Source: JAAUSY01 sp964526735 (GTDB lineage Bacteria; Chloroflexota; Chloroflexia; Chloroflexales; Chloroflexaceae). Taken from it: a DNA stretch of 33,031 bases. Both the position numbers and the translations under genes were made by a program. How positions within the stretch are numbered: the first letter of the stretch is position 1; each line of letters begins with the position of its first letter. Positions 23,556 to 31,227 of the stretch are shown here, piece by piece. The stretch covers positions 1-33,031 of the forward strand of contig CAZGLO010000039.1 of the NCBI GenBank assembly GCA_964526735.1, given 5' to 3'. The notes below the pieces were generated by a model. That model ran no database searches. It was not told where the DNA came from and saw only the letters and a list, made by a program, of their open reading frames with translations.

Positions 23556-23704
23556 CCTCTGAGAGATGAGTACGCTATTGTCCGACGGGAGTATTGTTTC
23601 AGCGAACCTGCGTCCCCTCTCAGAGGCTGTTGGTATCGAACTCTATACCAGAAAGTCGCCGCCTTGCGGTTTGCAGAGTAGTTGCAGCTTTTTTTCAAGG
23701 AGCC
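23556..23704 (+). ncRNA. Structured 5' leader of the roadblock gene
   Basis: CCTCTGAGAG (23556-23565) pairs perfectly with CTCTCAGAGG (23617-23626), closing a 51-base loop. TGGTAT/ATACCA follows, then CCGC-CTT-GCGG, then a run of seven T and the AAGGAG ribosome site of the gene at 23711. The layout resembles a cis-regulatory RNA (riboswitch or attenuator), but I match it to no known class. Confidence 0.4.
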
Positions 23705-23710
23705 TGTTGA

Positions 23711-24076
23711 ATGAGTAATGAGCTACGGAGCCTATTGAGGTGTTTTCGAGCCGTAGAAAGTGTGGAAATGGCAGCTATTGTTGCCAATGACGGACTCTTG
23801 ATAGAAAGCTCCGCACAGCCAGGGGTTGATGTCGACGCCATTTGCGCGGTGGCCTCAAACGGGCTGGCCATGGCAGAAGGATTGGGGCGCGAGGTGGACA
23901 AGGGAATGGCCATTCAGACCATGCTTGAGTATGAACATGGCGTGGTGCTGCTTGAGTCGATCAATCATGAAGCCATGTTGCTCCTGGTGGCCAATGCACG
24001 CGAAGAGTTGGGATATATTCGGTTTCTTGTGGCTCTCCATCGCAGCGAACTGATAGAGGCGCTTGAAGCGATATAA
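23711..24076 (+). CDS. Roadblock/LC7-domain protein, 121 aa
   Basis: Second roadblock protein of the cluster. It reads MSNELRSLLRCFRAVESVEM, AAIVANDGLLIESSAQPGVD, then the helix ICAVASNGLAMAEGLGREVD, the strand pair TMLEYEHGVVLLESINHEAM and LLLVANAREELGYIRFLVAL. These are the elements of the roadblock fold in order, with an N-terminal helix, at normal length. The ATG has AAGGAG eight bases upstream. It is divergent from the giant scaffold gene and shares its 1 kb control region. It probably acts as a dimeric partner of the MglA-type GTPase encoded downstream; whether it is a GAP cannot be judged from sequence. Confidence 0.83.
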   Translation: MSNELRSLLRCFRAVESVEMAAIVANDGLLIESSAQPGVDVDAICAVASNGLAMAEGLGREVDKGMAIQTMLEYEHGVVLLESINHEAMLLLVANAREELGYIRFLVALHRSELIEALEAI

Positions 24077-24089
24077 CGTGATGGGGCGT

Positions 24090-24118
24090 TTGCAATCCGA
24101 AAGAGTCTCAGCTATAAT
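24090..24118 (+). promoter_or_regulatory. Promoter upstream of the MglB-like gene
   Basis: TTGCAA (24090-24095), 17 bases, TATAAT (24113-24118), near consensus. It begins 14 bases after the roadblock gene. Confidence 0.65.
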
Positions 24119-24499
24119 CAGGAATATTATCCAGTTTGGGTTTGGGCGGTGGCCAGACCGTCTGTGGTTCCCAAGGCGTTCCTCGCCAACCGGAGACCAT
24201 TTCTCTCCTTCATGTGGGGAGAGTATCTGGCCCGAACACAGAGAAGGTGAGCAATTTACCAAAAATGGTATAACGGTTGCAGCGTTTCTTTCTTCTGTGT
24301 GGTACAATAGAAGTAATGCTGGGCAGACGCTGTCGCAGCGCATTGTAGAATAGAGGCTCAAGTCGAGCTTCCCAGGTGCAGATGCGCCTGTTGTATGAAA
24401 GAAAGCGGTTGCCTGAACGATTGTCGTCTGTGCCGGGAGGCATAACACGGCGATGGGGTAGACACACCGCAAAGGACATGAGGTGTAAGGCAGGTGACG
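24119..24499 (+). other. 380-base leader without a gene; second -10 at 24300-24308
   Basis: No convincing reading frame lies between the promoter and the ATG at 24500. It holds short stems (TACC/GGTA near 24257-24270; CGCTG/CAGCG near 24326-24338) and an extended -10 TGGTACAAT (24300-24308) that may start a shorter transcript. I see no known riboswitch. Confidence 0.4.
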
Positions 24500-24994
24500 A
24501 TGGATCCACAACTCACAAGCCTAATCGTTCCCTCTGAAGAGATAGCGCAGATTGAGGATTGCCTGAATCACCTGGTTGAAGATACCGGTGGCAACTATGC
24601 ATTACTGCTCGATAAAAGCGGGCAGGTGATTGCGTCACAAGGTGATGGAAATCGTCAAGACATTACTGCCCTCGGTGCGTTAATTGCTGGCACGTTCGCA
24701 TCATCACGCGAAGTGGCAAAGCTCCTGCGCGAAAAAGATTTCCGCATGCTCTTCCAACAAGGAGTCCGTGAAAATATCTTCATTGCCTTGATCGAAGAGC
24801 AATGGATTCTTTGTGTCATCTTCAACAAGGGCACACATATTGGTCTCGTGAAGGTCTTAACCAAAAAGGCCACCGACGAGTTGGCTGCGGTGTTGGAGCG
24901 TGTGCGTCATCAGCATAAAACGCGCGACGATGTGCTTGGGTCTTCTTTCCGAACGTCGATGGAAGATACCATTGATCTCTTGTTTCGCGATTGA
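24500..24994 (+). CDS. MglB-like roadblock/LC7 protein, 164 aa
   Basis: Larger roadblock protein just ahead of the MglA-type GTPase, the position of mglB in Myxococcus. It has an N-terminal extension (MDPQLTSLIVPSEEIAQIED) and a roadblock core: HLVEDTGGNYALLLDKSGQV, DITALGALIAGTFASSREVA, LFQQGVRENIFIALIEEQWI, LCVIFNKGTHIGLVKVLTKK. The C-terminal tail (HKTRDDVLGSSFRTSMEDTI) is the sort of extension that modulates MglA binding in MglB. The ATG at 24500 is chosen over a GTG two codons upstream because AAGGCAGG is spaced better. It is probably the GTPase-activating or exchange partner of MglA, forming a homodimer at a cell pole or septum. Confidence 0.78.
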   Translation: MDPQLTSLIVPSEEIAQIEDCLNHLVEDTGGNYALLLDKSGQVIASQGDGNRQDITALGALIAGTFASSREVAKLLREKDFRMLFQQGVRENIFIALIEEQWILCVIFNKGTHIGLVKVLTKKATDELAAVLERVRHQHKTRDDVLGSSFRTSMEDTIDLLFRD

Positions 24995-25327
24995 CCGTAT
25001 AACCCGCCATAAGCCACGGGATATTCCTCTCTGTGCTCAGGCAAGTTCTTGAAGTAGTGCGCAGAATATCCTACCGGCTCAGACGGAGCCTTCGCACAAG
25101 CGAAAAGCCGCGATGCTATTGTGCGTGCGAAGTATCACGACCAATCGTAATCATGTAGACATCGGCAGGTGCACGCCTGTCCCACCACGCACCATGCACC
25201 ACAGGAACGGTCAGGGCAAGACGCTTGTCTCGATGGCAATTCCTTTCATCGGCTATCTACGGCTGTCTAGCTATTGGGGTACTATTCTGAAGAACGTGTT
25301 CTGTTTGGCAGACACGCGAGAGAATCT
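24995..25327 (+). other. Intergenic segment before mglA
   Basis: No gene is supported. It contains GGATATTC (25019-25026) and GAATATCC (25064-25071), a perfect 8-base inverted repeat with a 37-base loop, and two small stems, GGCTC/GAGCC and TTCGC/GCGAA, near 25077-25102. I found no clear promoter; mglA may be read from the promoters upstream of the MglB-like gene. Confidence 0.4.
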
Positions 25328-25903
25328 ATGGCTCTGATCAACGTCCCAGCACGCGAGATACATTGTAAAATCGTCTACTACGGCCCGGGAATGTGTGGCA
25401 AGACGACGAACTTGCAATATATCCACTCCCAAGTGCCGAGCGATACGAAAGGTGATCTCCTCTCTATCGCAACAGAGACGGAACGAACACTCTTCTTCGA
25501 CTTTCTCCCGCTGGATCTCGGCACCGTGCGCGGGTTTAAAACACGATTTCATCTCTACACTGTTCCGGGGCAAGTCTTGTACAAAAAGACCCGTGTCGCC
25601 GTGCTTAGTGGAGCCGATGGAGTTGTCTTCGTTGCCGATTCGAAGAAGGAAAAGCTCGAGGAGAATATCGACAGTCTACGCGAACTGGCAGTCAATATCA
25701 CCAAGCAAAACAAGAAGTTTCAGGAGTTTCCCGTCGTTTTGCAATATAACAAACGTGACCTTCCTGATGCTCTTCCGGTCGAAGTGCTGGACAAGTACCT
25801 GAATACCATGCGCTGGACTCGCTTTAATGCCGTGGCTCCCACTGGTCAAGGGGTCTTCGACACCCTCAAAGCGATCAGCAAGCTGGTTATTAGTAAGCTA
25901 TAG
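25328..25903 (+). CDS. mglA: MglA-type small Ras-like GTPase
   Basis: Polarity switch GTPase. The 191-residue product starts MALINVPAREIHCKIVYYGP and has the P-loop GPGMCGKTT (19-27) and the MglA signature DTKGDLLSIATETERTLFFD. R53 (in TETERTLFF), T78 and Q82 (in HLYTVPGQV) match the positions of R53, T78 and Q82 of Myxococcus xanthus MglA, the intrinsic arginine finger, the threonine replacing the Asp of DxxG, and the catalytic glutamine. NKRD (NKxD) and APTGQGVFDTLKAI complete the fold. In Myxococcus it sets front-rear polarity for gliding and type IV pili. The ATG at 25328 is preferred because family members start MxxIN; a TTG 18 codons upstream is unlikely. The DUF4388 gene follows 3 bases later. 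Confidence 0.95.
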   Translation: MALINVPAREIHCKIVYYGPGMCGKTTNLQYIHSQVPSDTKGDLLSIATETERTLFFDFLPLDLGTVRGFKTRFHLYTVPGQVLYKKTRVAVLSGADGVVFVADSKKEKLEENIDSLRELAVNITKQNKKFQEFPVVLQYNKRDLPDALPVEVLDKYLNTMRWTRFNAVAPTGQGVFDTLKAISKLVISKL

Positions 25904-25906
25904 CCC

Positions 25907-26479
25907 ATGAAAGCTCTTGCAGGCGATCTACGCGAGTTTCCACTCACGGATATTATCCAGTTGGTAGACCTCAGCCAGAAGACAGGGGCGGTGGATATTA
26001 AGGGCACACGGGGCACGCAAGAGTTTCAAGGCCGTATCTTTTTTCGTGATGGCAATATTGTTGCTGCCGAGCTCAATAATCAGCCCCCCCTTGAAGCAAT
26101 CTACACCTTTTTTACCTTGTCGGAAGGCAAATTCAACTTCATTGACAATGTTATTCCCGATCACCAGACCATCACCGTCAGCAATGAGGTCATCATTATG
26201 GAAGGGATCATGCGTCAAGACGCATGGTCGAAAATCGAGCAATATGTCCCATCGCTCAAGATGGTGCCTCGTTTGGTGCCCAACCCCGAAACAGGTACGA
26301 CTGAGATCAATCTTGAGGCCGAAGAATGGCGCGTTTTGACGATGGTCAACGGCAAAAATACGGTTGCGCAAATTGCTCATCGAAGCGGCTTGGGCGAGTT
26401 CCGTACCTGCGAAATCATCGCCGAACTGCTTTCCAGCGGCCTGATCGAAGAACGTCCTGAAGGAGCTCCTCCCGAGTAA
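25907..26479 (+). CDS. DUF4388 (PATAN-like) protein, 190 aa
   Basis: Begins MKALAGDLREFPLTDIIQLV, then DLSQKTGAVDIKGTRGTQEF, GRIFFRDGNIVAAELNNQPP and the LEAIYTFFTLSEGKFNFI segment, the standard DUF4388/PATAN architecture (residues 1-95). The second half (about 125-185: WRVLTMVNGKNTVAQIAHRS, GLGEFRTCEIIAELLSSGLI) looks like a winged-helix module. PATAN proteins bind response regulators or take part in pilus and phototaxis control in cyanobacteria. In Myxococcus and Chloroflexota such genes often accompany MglA. It starts 3 bases after mglA, so the two are co-translated. Confidence 0.83.
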   Translation: MKALAGDLREFPLTDIIQLVDLSQKTGAVDIKGTRGTQEFQGRIFFRDGNIVAAELNNQPPLEAIYTFFTLSEGKFNFIDNVIPDHQTITVSNEVIIMEGIMRQDAWSKIEQYVPSLKMVPRLVPNPETGTTEINLEAEEWRVLTMVNGKNTVAQIAHRSGLGEFRTCEIIAELLSSGLIEERPEGAPPE

Positions 26480-26492
26480 AGAAAGAGTGTCT

Positions 26493-28010
26493 ATGCGTGC
26501 GCTTATCAGCGTTTCCGATAAGCAAGGAATTATCGATTTTTCCCGTGGGCTGAGCGCTCAGGGCGTTGACTTGATATCAACCGGCAATACCCAACGCATC
26601 ATCGCCGAAGCCGACATTCCGGTTCAATCCGTCAGCGAGGTCACGGGCTTCCCCGAAATCCTTGACGGTCGTGTCAAAACGCTGCATCCCTCTATCCACG
26701 GGGGTATTCTGGCCCGACGCGACATCCCTGCCCACCAACAACAACTCAGCGAATATGGCATTGAGGCGATTGATCTGGTCGTGGTCAATTTGTACCCCTT
26801 CGCCCAGACCATCGCCAAGCCAGATGTCACCCTTGGAGAGGCCTTAGAGCACATAGACATTGGAGGGGTTGCGCTGTTGCGCGCCGCCGCCAAGAATTTT
26901 TCCTCGGTGATTGTCGTGGTCGATCCGAATGACTACGACAGTGTTTTGGAGGCGCTGCGTGTGGGCGAGGTCTCCGACACATTGCGTCAACATCTCGCGT
27001 CAAAGGTGTTTGCTCATACGGCGGGTTACGATTCGGCGATTGCTTCGTATCTAAGCACCGAAACCTTCCCACAAACCCTGCCAATGACGTGGAATTTGTC
27101 GCAATCGCTTCGGTATGGCGAAAACCCGCATCAAAAAGCCGCACTCTACGGTGAATTTAACCGATTTTTCCAGCAGCTGCACGGCAAAGACCTTTCTTAC
27201 ACCAATATTCTGGATATTACCGGCGCGCAGGAACTGATCGAAGAATTCCCCATCAGCGAAGGTATTGTGGTGGCTATCCTGAAGCACACGAACCCGTGTG
27301 GTGTGGGGATGGGCGAGACGACGGTTGAGGCGTGGAAACGCGCACTTGCCACCGACTCGGTCTCTGCATTTGGCGGCATTGTGGTGCTCAATACCACATG
27401 CGACCTTGAGCTTGCCAAAGAGATAGACACGATCTTTACCGAGATTATCATTGCGCCCGATTTCGCCCCGGAAGCGCTTGAATTACTCCGCAAGAAGAAA
27501 AACCGCCGGTTGATGCTATCGCTCCGCCGTGTCAGCGAACAGGGCACACAAGTGGTGCGCAGTATTCCGGGCGGGGTGCTTGTCCAAGATGCCGACTACA
27601 CCGATTTGGAGCAGGAGTCGTTTAAGGTCGTGACCAAGCGCCAACCAACCGATGAAGAAGCCAAAGCATTGCGGTTTGCGTGGCGGGTGGCGAAGCATGT
27701 GAAATCGAATGCGATTGTCTACACCGATGCCATGCACACATTGGGCATTGGGGCGGGGCAAATGAGCCGCGTTGACAGCTCACACCTTGCTGTGTGGAAA
27801 GCACAAAACGCGGGGCTTTCCCTGCACAACTCAGTCGTCGCCAGCGATGCGTTATTTCCCTTTGCGGATGGGGTGCAGGCGGCGCTCGAAGCGGGCGCAA
27901 CCGCGATTATTCAGCCGGGCGGCTCGGTGCGGGATGAAGAGGTGATTGCGGCTGCGGATGAGGTGGGTGCCGCGATGGTCTTCACCGGCTACCGCCACTT
28001 CTGGCACTAG
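26493..28010 (+). CDS. purH: Bifunctional AICAR transformylase / IMP cyclohydrolase PurH
   Basis: Catalyses the last two steps of IMP synthesis. The N-terminal cyclohydrolase part reads RALISVSDKQGIIDFSRGLS, STGNTQRIIAEADIPVQSVS, VTGFPEILDGRVKTLHPSIH (about 1-190). The transformylase domain follows with SLRYGENPHQKAALYG, AILKHTNPCGVGMG, SAFGGIVVLN and VKSNAIVY, ending IIQPGGSVRDEEVIAAADEV and MVFTGYRHFWH. 505 residues is normal. The ATG at 26493 has AAAGAG upstream; a GTG two codons earlier is an alternative. It starts 14 bases after the DUF4388 gene, tying purine synthesis to the mglA transcript. Confidence 0.95.
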   Translation: MRALISVSDKQGIIDFSRGLSAQGVDLISTGNTQRIIAEADIPVQSVSEVTGFPEILDGRVKTLHPSIHGGILARRDIPAHQQQLSEYGIEAIDLVVVNLYPFAQTIAKPDVTLGEALEHIDIGGVALLRAAAKNFSSVIVVVDPNDYDSVLEALRVGEVSDTLRQHLASKVFAHTAGYDSAIASYLSTETFPQTLPMTWNLSQSLRYGENPHQKAALYGEFNRFFQQLHGKDLSYTNILDITGAQELIEEFPISEGIVVAILKHTNPCGVGMGETTVEAWKRALATDSVSAFGGIVVLNTTCDLELAKEIDTIFTEIIIAPDFAPEALELLRKKKNRRLMLSLRRVSEQGTQVVRSIPGGVLVQDADYTDLEQESFKVVTKRQPTDEEAKALRFAWRVAKHVKSNAIVYTDAMHTLGIGAGQMSRVDSSHLAVWKAQNAGLSLHNSVVASDALFPFADGVQAALEAGATAIIQPGGSVRDEEVIAAADEVGAAMVFTGYRHFWH

Positions 28011-28029
28011 GCAAAGTAGTACCGCACCC

Positions 28030-28653
28030 ATGCCAACATTTGACGCGAATGGATTGATACCCGCCATCGTTCAGCACGCCCGTACCGGCGAAGTGCTGAT
28101 GTTGGGCTATATGAATGAAGAAGCGCTGCAATACACGGTCACACAGCAGCGCGTGACCTTTTGGAGCCGAAGCCGCCAAGAGCTTTGGACAAAAGGTGCA
28201 ACCAGTGGCCATTGGCTGCGGCTGGTGGAGGTGCGTCAGGACTGCGACGACGACGCGCTGCTCGTGCTTGCCGAGCCGGATGGCCCCACATGTCACACTG
28301 GCAAACCAAGTTGTTTCCACCGTTCACTTGATGGCGAAGTGATTTCGCCCCGTCTCCCGCAGAGCGGAGTGTTGGCCCGCCTCGCCGATATTATCCACGA
28401 ACGCCGTGAGGTTCCTTCAGCAGAATCATACACCGCCAAACTGTTACACGGAGGCACGGATCGTATCGGCAAAAAGATAGGCGAAGAAGCCGCCGAAGTC
28501 ATTATCGCCGCGAAAAACAACTCCCCGTCTGAGTTGACCTATGAACTGGCCGACTTACTGTACCACGCGCTTGTCCTCCTTGAGGATCAGGGCGTCTCGC
28601 TTGAGGCGGTGTGGGAGGAGTTGCAACGTCGTGCCAACGGATCAACCGCATAA
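28030..28653 (+). CDS. hisIE: Bifunctional phosphoribosyl-AMP cyclohydrolase / phosphoribosyl-ATP pyrophosphatase
   Basis: Steps 2 and 3 of histidine synthesis in one 207-residue protein. HisI domain (about 1-105): EVLMLGYMNEEALQYTVTQQ, FWSRSRQELWTKGATSGHWL, the metal-binding DCDDDALL and GPTCHTGKPSCF. HisE domain (about 118-207): LARLADIIHERREVPSAESY, TAKLLHGGTDRIGKKIGEEA, EVIIAAKNNSPSELTYELAD and LLYHALVLL. The ATG at 28030 begins the family N-terminus; its ribosome site is weak. It starts 20 bases after purH and its 3' end overlaps the kinase gene by 23 bases. Confidence 0.94.
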   Translation: MPTFDANGLIPAIVQHARTGEVLMLGYMNEEALQYTVTQQRVTFWSRSRQELWTKGATSGHWLRLVEVRQDCDDDALLVLAEPDGPTCHTGKPSCFHRSLDGEVISPRLPQSGVLARLADIIHERREVPSAESYTAKLLHGGTDRIGKKIGEEAAEVIIAAKNNSPSELTYELADLLYHALVLLEDQGVSLEAVWEELQRRANGSTA

Positions 28654-29902
28654 CCCGCAACAAAACCAGCTTTCTTCGGGTGTGGCATACGCCACCGAAA
28701 AAGAGAAGTTTAGCAACCGCATTTTGGTGGTTGACCACGATCCGCAGGTCTTCTCGTTTTGCCGTCAAACACTAGAGCCTTCTGGGTTTGAGGTGCAATC
28801 GCTCAATTCGCACCACTACATCGTTCCCCTTTTGCAACAACGCCTTTTTGATCTTATTCTCCTTGGGCTTTCGCCCACCCCCAATAATGGTCTTGACGTG
28901 CTGGGGAATATCCGCTCGCAGACGATAGATCTGCCGATCGTGGTGATGGCTGAAACCACTCAGACCGACAGCGATCAGATGATTCTGCTGGAACATCTCT
29001 CCGACGCGGTTCAGCTTGGGATGCAAGGGCTACTGATTAAGCCATTTTCCCCTGATACGCTCCACACCACGGTGAACGAGGTGATGTTGAAATATCGCCA
29101 CGACACAAGTGAGCAGTGGAATATGATTCAGCACCTGGTGCAGACCGAAAAACTGGCATCGCTTGGACGTTTGGTATCTTCTATCGCCCACGAAATGAAC
29201 AACCCACTGCAAGCATTGCACAGTGCGCTCCAACTGCTTGGCAAGCGCTCGCTTGAGCCGCAAAAGCGCCAACAATATCAGACGATGGCGCAGCAAGAAG
29301 TGGAGAATTTGATAGAGGTCGTGCGGCGGATGCTTGATATTTGCCGTCCATCGCTTGAGGGGATGCGCCCAACCAACGTCAACGCCCTGCTTGAGACGGT
29401 CTTGCGGATGGTTGACGACCAATTGACGACCAATAAGGTGCGTGTTTTACGCGATTGGTACCCGAGATTGCCGCTTGTTGCCGCGATTGGCAGCCGATTA
29501 CGGCAATTGTGCCATCATTTGGTCGCCAATGCGATAGAAGCAATGCCGCAAGGGGGCGAGTTGGCCATCCGTACCTATACGACCAATAGCAATGGAGACT
29601 ATCGGACAAATCTATCACCCAACCTGGTGCGGCCAACTCGTACCGCAGGTATAGGCGTGCACGGGCCGTCGGTGGTGATGGAGGTCAGCGATACGGGGAG
29701 AGGTATCCCTGTCGGTGAGTTGCCAAAAGTCTTTGAACCCTTCTATACCACACGCTTTGATGCAGCAGGACTCGGCCTCGCCATCAGCCACAGCATCGTC
29801 GAGCAGCATCAGGGCCAGTTGACAATCAGTAGCGTCGAGGGCGAGGGCACAACGGTGCAAGTACGGCTGCCAGCCCTGTCTTCCTCGCACGGCGCGGAGT
29901 AG
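28631..29902 (+). CDS. Sensor histidine kinase with a degenerate N-terminal receiver domain, 423 aa
   Basis: Cytoplasmic hybrid kinase. The receiver-like domain (about 30-150) keeps the acidic pair in RILVVDHDP (D35, D37) and K137 in LLIKPFSP. It has glycine (G79, LILLGL) where the phospho-acceptor aspartate should be. A HisKA domain follows with H187 in SSIAHEMNNPLQALH, and an HATPase domain with HHLVANAIEAMPQGGELAIR, DTGRGIP, FEPFYTTR and GLGLAISHSIVEQHQGQL. No membrane span or sensor domain is seen. The start is the GTG at 28631, eleven bases after GGGAGGAG and inside hisIE, which favours translational coupling. Its partner response regulator is not in the window. The stop is 18 bases from the convergent rimM. 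Confidence 0.87.
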   Translation: MPTDQPHNPQQNQLSSGVAYATEKEKFSNRILVVDHDPQVFSFCRQTLEPSGFEVQSLNSHHYIVPLLQQRLFDLILLGLSPTPNNGLDVLGNIRSQTIDLPIVVMAETTQTDSDQMILLEHLSDAVQLGMQGLLIKPFSPDTLHTTVNEVMLKYRHDTSEQWNMIQHLVQTEKLASLGRLVSSIAHEMNNPLQALHSALQLLGKRSLEPQKRQQYQTMAQQEVENLIEVVRRMLDICRPSLEGMRPTNVNALLETVLRMVDDQLTTNKVRVLRDWYPRLPLVAAIGSRLRQLCHHLVANAIEAMPQGGELAIRTYTTNSNGDYRTNLSPNLVRPTRTAGIGVHGPSVVMEVSDTGRGIPVGELPKVFEPFYTTRFDAAGLGLAISHSIVEQHQGQLTISSVEGEGTTVQVRLPALSSSHGAE

Positions 29903-29920
29903 AGGAGAGTCGCCTCCCCC

Positions 29921-30454
29921 TTACCCCAACCCCTCCAACAACCGCACCTCGATCCGTTCTTGTGCAAAGTCAACCTGCTGAACAACGTCTTGTATCATGG
30001 GGATGAGGATATCCGGTTGGCCCTCTCTGGCCACGATAAGTACATCATTGGCTCCGGTTTGGAGCACCTCACGCACTTCGCCCACCTTCTCGCCCTCAAC
30101 CGTATAGACGTGCAGCCCATAGAGCTGGTGAATGAAGTATTCGCCTTCTTCTAGGGGAGCAGCGTCTTCCTCTTCGATGTAGACTTCCGACCGCCGCAGC
30201 ATATCGGCGTCGTCGCGCGTGGAGATATGCGCAAACGACACGACCAGGATACCTGGTTTGTGCTGTATCACGGACTGGATGTGGTGGGGGGTATATGCTT
30301 CTTGTGCGTTTCTTCGGCCAGCTTGCTGGAGATAGATGGTCTTGACGTTTTGGGCGATGTGTTCGGGGTTGTCGCTGATGATCTTCAGCTTGACCTGCCC
30401 CCGAACGCCAAAACTCCCAACGATATACCCAACGAGGAGAAAATTGTCACTCAT
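29921..30454 (-). CDS. rimM: Ribosome maturation factor RimM
   Basis: Assists 30S maturation by binding S19. The 177-residue product begins FLLVGYIVGSFGVRGQVKLK, the N-terminal RimM barrel, with ILVVSFAHISTRDDADMLRR. The PRC-barrel follows: EEGEYFIHQLYGLHVYTVEG, VGEVREVLQTGANDVLIVAR and ILIPMIQDVVQQVDFAQERI. Its ATG overlaps the khpA stop by four bases (ATGA), indicating coupled translation. The order rpsP-khpA-rimM is the classic bacterial one. Confidence 0.94.
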   Translation of the reverse strand: MSDNFLLVGYIVGSFGVRGQVKLKIISDNPEHIAQNVKTIYLQQAGRRNAQEAYTPHHIQSVIQHKPGILVVSFAHISTRDDADMLRRSEVYIEEEDAAPLEEGEYFIHQLYGLHVYTVEGEKVGEVREVLQTGANDVLIVAREGQPDILIPMIQDVVQQVDFAQERIEVRLLEGLG

Positions 30455-30678
30455 CGAATGTCTATGCTCACCCGCTTATTTTGCCGGGCCGCGGCGACGT
30501 TCATCACGTCTCGAATCGCCTTGGCAATGCGTCCACGACGGCCAATGACCTTGCCGGTCTCGCCCGGGCTGACGGAGAGTTCGTACGAAACGGAGTAGCG
30601 CCCAACACGTTCTTTGATACTTACGGCCTCTGGCGTATCGACAAGGTTGCAGGCGATATACTCAAGGAGATCTTTCAT
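30451..30678 (-). CDS. khpA: KH-domain RNA-binding protein KhpA
   Basis: Small RNA-binding protein: MKDLLEYIACNLVDTPEAVS, then VSYELSVSPGETGKVIGRRG and RIAKAIRDVMNVAAARQNKR. The KH GxxG loop is GRRG, in KVIGRRGRIAKAIR. 75 residues is the normal length. The ATG at 30678 matches the family N-terminus; an in-frame GTG ten codons upstream is also possible, and neither has a strong ribosome site. It lies between rpsP and rimM, the usual place. Confidence 0.92.
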   Translation of the reverse strand: MKDLLEYIACNLVDTPEAVSIKERVGRYSVSYELSVSPGETGKVIGRRGRIAKAIRDVMNVAAARQNKRVSIDIR

Positions 30679-30788
30679 AGTAAGCAAAGGCAGCAACGCA
30701 CTTGCCACAGGACAAGAACCATTGCCGCCACAATCCTTTCTTCCAAATCTTCTAATCGAAGCTTCTCATCGTTGAACACCCAAGTCGT

Positions 30789-31100
30789 CTACGCCACAGC
30801 GGCGGCGGGTTGCTCGTCTTCTGTTTCCACTGCATCTTCGTGGATCAGGTTGCCCTTCTCGTCGAGGATACTGTCTTTCTGAAAGAGATATCTGACCGTG
30901 TCGGACATCTGCGCGCCAACCCCAACCCAGTAGCGGGCACGGTCTTTCTTGATGTTCAAAATCTTCGGCTGTTGGACGGGGTTGTAGTGCCCGATAATCT
31001 CGATAAATTTCCCGTCGCGGGGCGAGCGGGAATCTGCGACAACGACACGGTAACTCGGCTGCTTTGTCTTACCAGTGCGGCGAAGACGAATCTTAACCAT
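30789..31100 (-). CDS. rpsP: 30S ribosomal protein bS16
   Basis: Structural protein of the small subunit. The product MVKIRLRRTGKTKQPSYRVV then VADSRSPRDGKFIEIIGHYN PVQQPKILNIKKDRARYWVG is bS16, followed by an acidic/Ala C-terminal extension (VETEDEQPAAAVA) that brings it to 103 residues (80-90 is common). GGAGG lies about 12 bases before the ATG. The omega-RNA-like element at 31133-31200 separates it from ffh. Confidence 0.95.
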   Translation of the reverse strand: MVKIRLRRTGKTKQPSYRVVVADSRSPRDGKFIEIIGHYNPVQQPKILNIKKDRARYWVGVGAQMSDTVRYLFQKDSILDEKGNLIHEDAVETEDEQPAAAVA

Positions 31101-31132
31101 AGTGTTTATCTGCCTCCATTCAAAGTAGGAAC

Positions 31133-31200
31133 GTGACTACTCCCAACCCGAAAGGGTTGGGCTTCTCGGGTCGAAACCCAGGCTGTGTAGCCCCACAGCC
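31133..31200 (-). ncRNA. Omega-RNA-like IS200/IS605 right end, orphan, between ffh and rpsP
   Basis: On the minus strand GGCTGTG/CACAGCC (31200-31181), GGGT/ACCC (31179-31168) and CCCAACCC-TTTC-GGGTTGGG (31161-31142) follow each other, and the segment ends GGGAGTAGTCAC at 31133. GAAGCCC-hairpin-GGGAGTAGTCAC is the familiar right end of TnpB elements. There is no room for tnpB (ffh ends at 31228). 54 bases are identical, in the same orientation, to the window end (32978-33031). Confidence 0.55.
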
Positions 31201-31227
31201 AGAATAGTTGAGGTCGGGTGACTTATT

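Noticed and set aside
23556..23640. TPP riboswitch, suggested by a CTGAGAG match
   Set aside because: The remaining conserved thi-box parts are missing and the CTGAGAG lies inside a simple stem.
23403..23681. 92-codon frame with YLRYLYYLR repeats
   Set aside because: Created by the 18-bp tandem repeat; no ribosome site, and it crosses the promoter and structured leader of the roadblock gene.
31133..31200. Rho-independent terminator of ffh
   Set aside because: The strong GC hairpin lacks a T-run in the ffh direction (GAGTAGTCAC follows) and an identical copy occurs upstream of ffh, so a mobile-element end explains it better.
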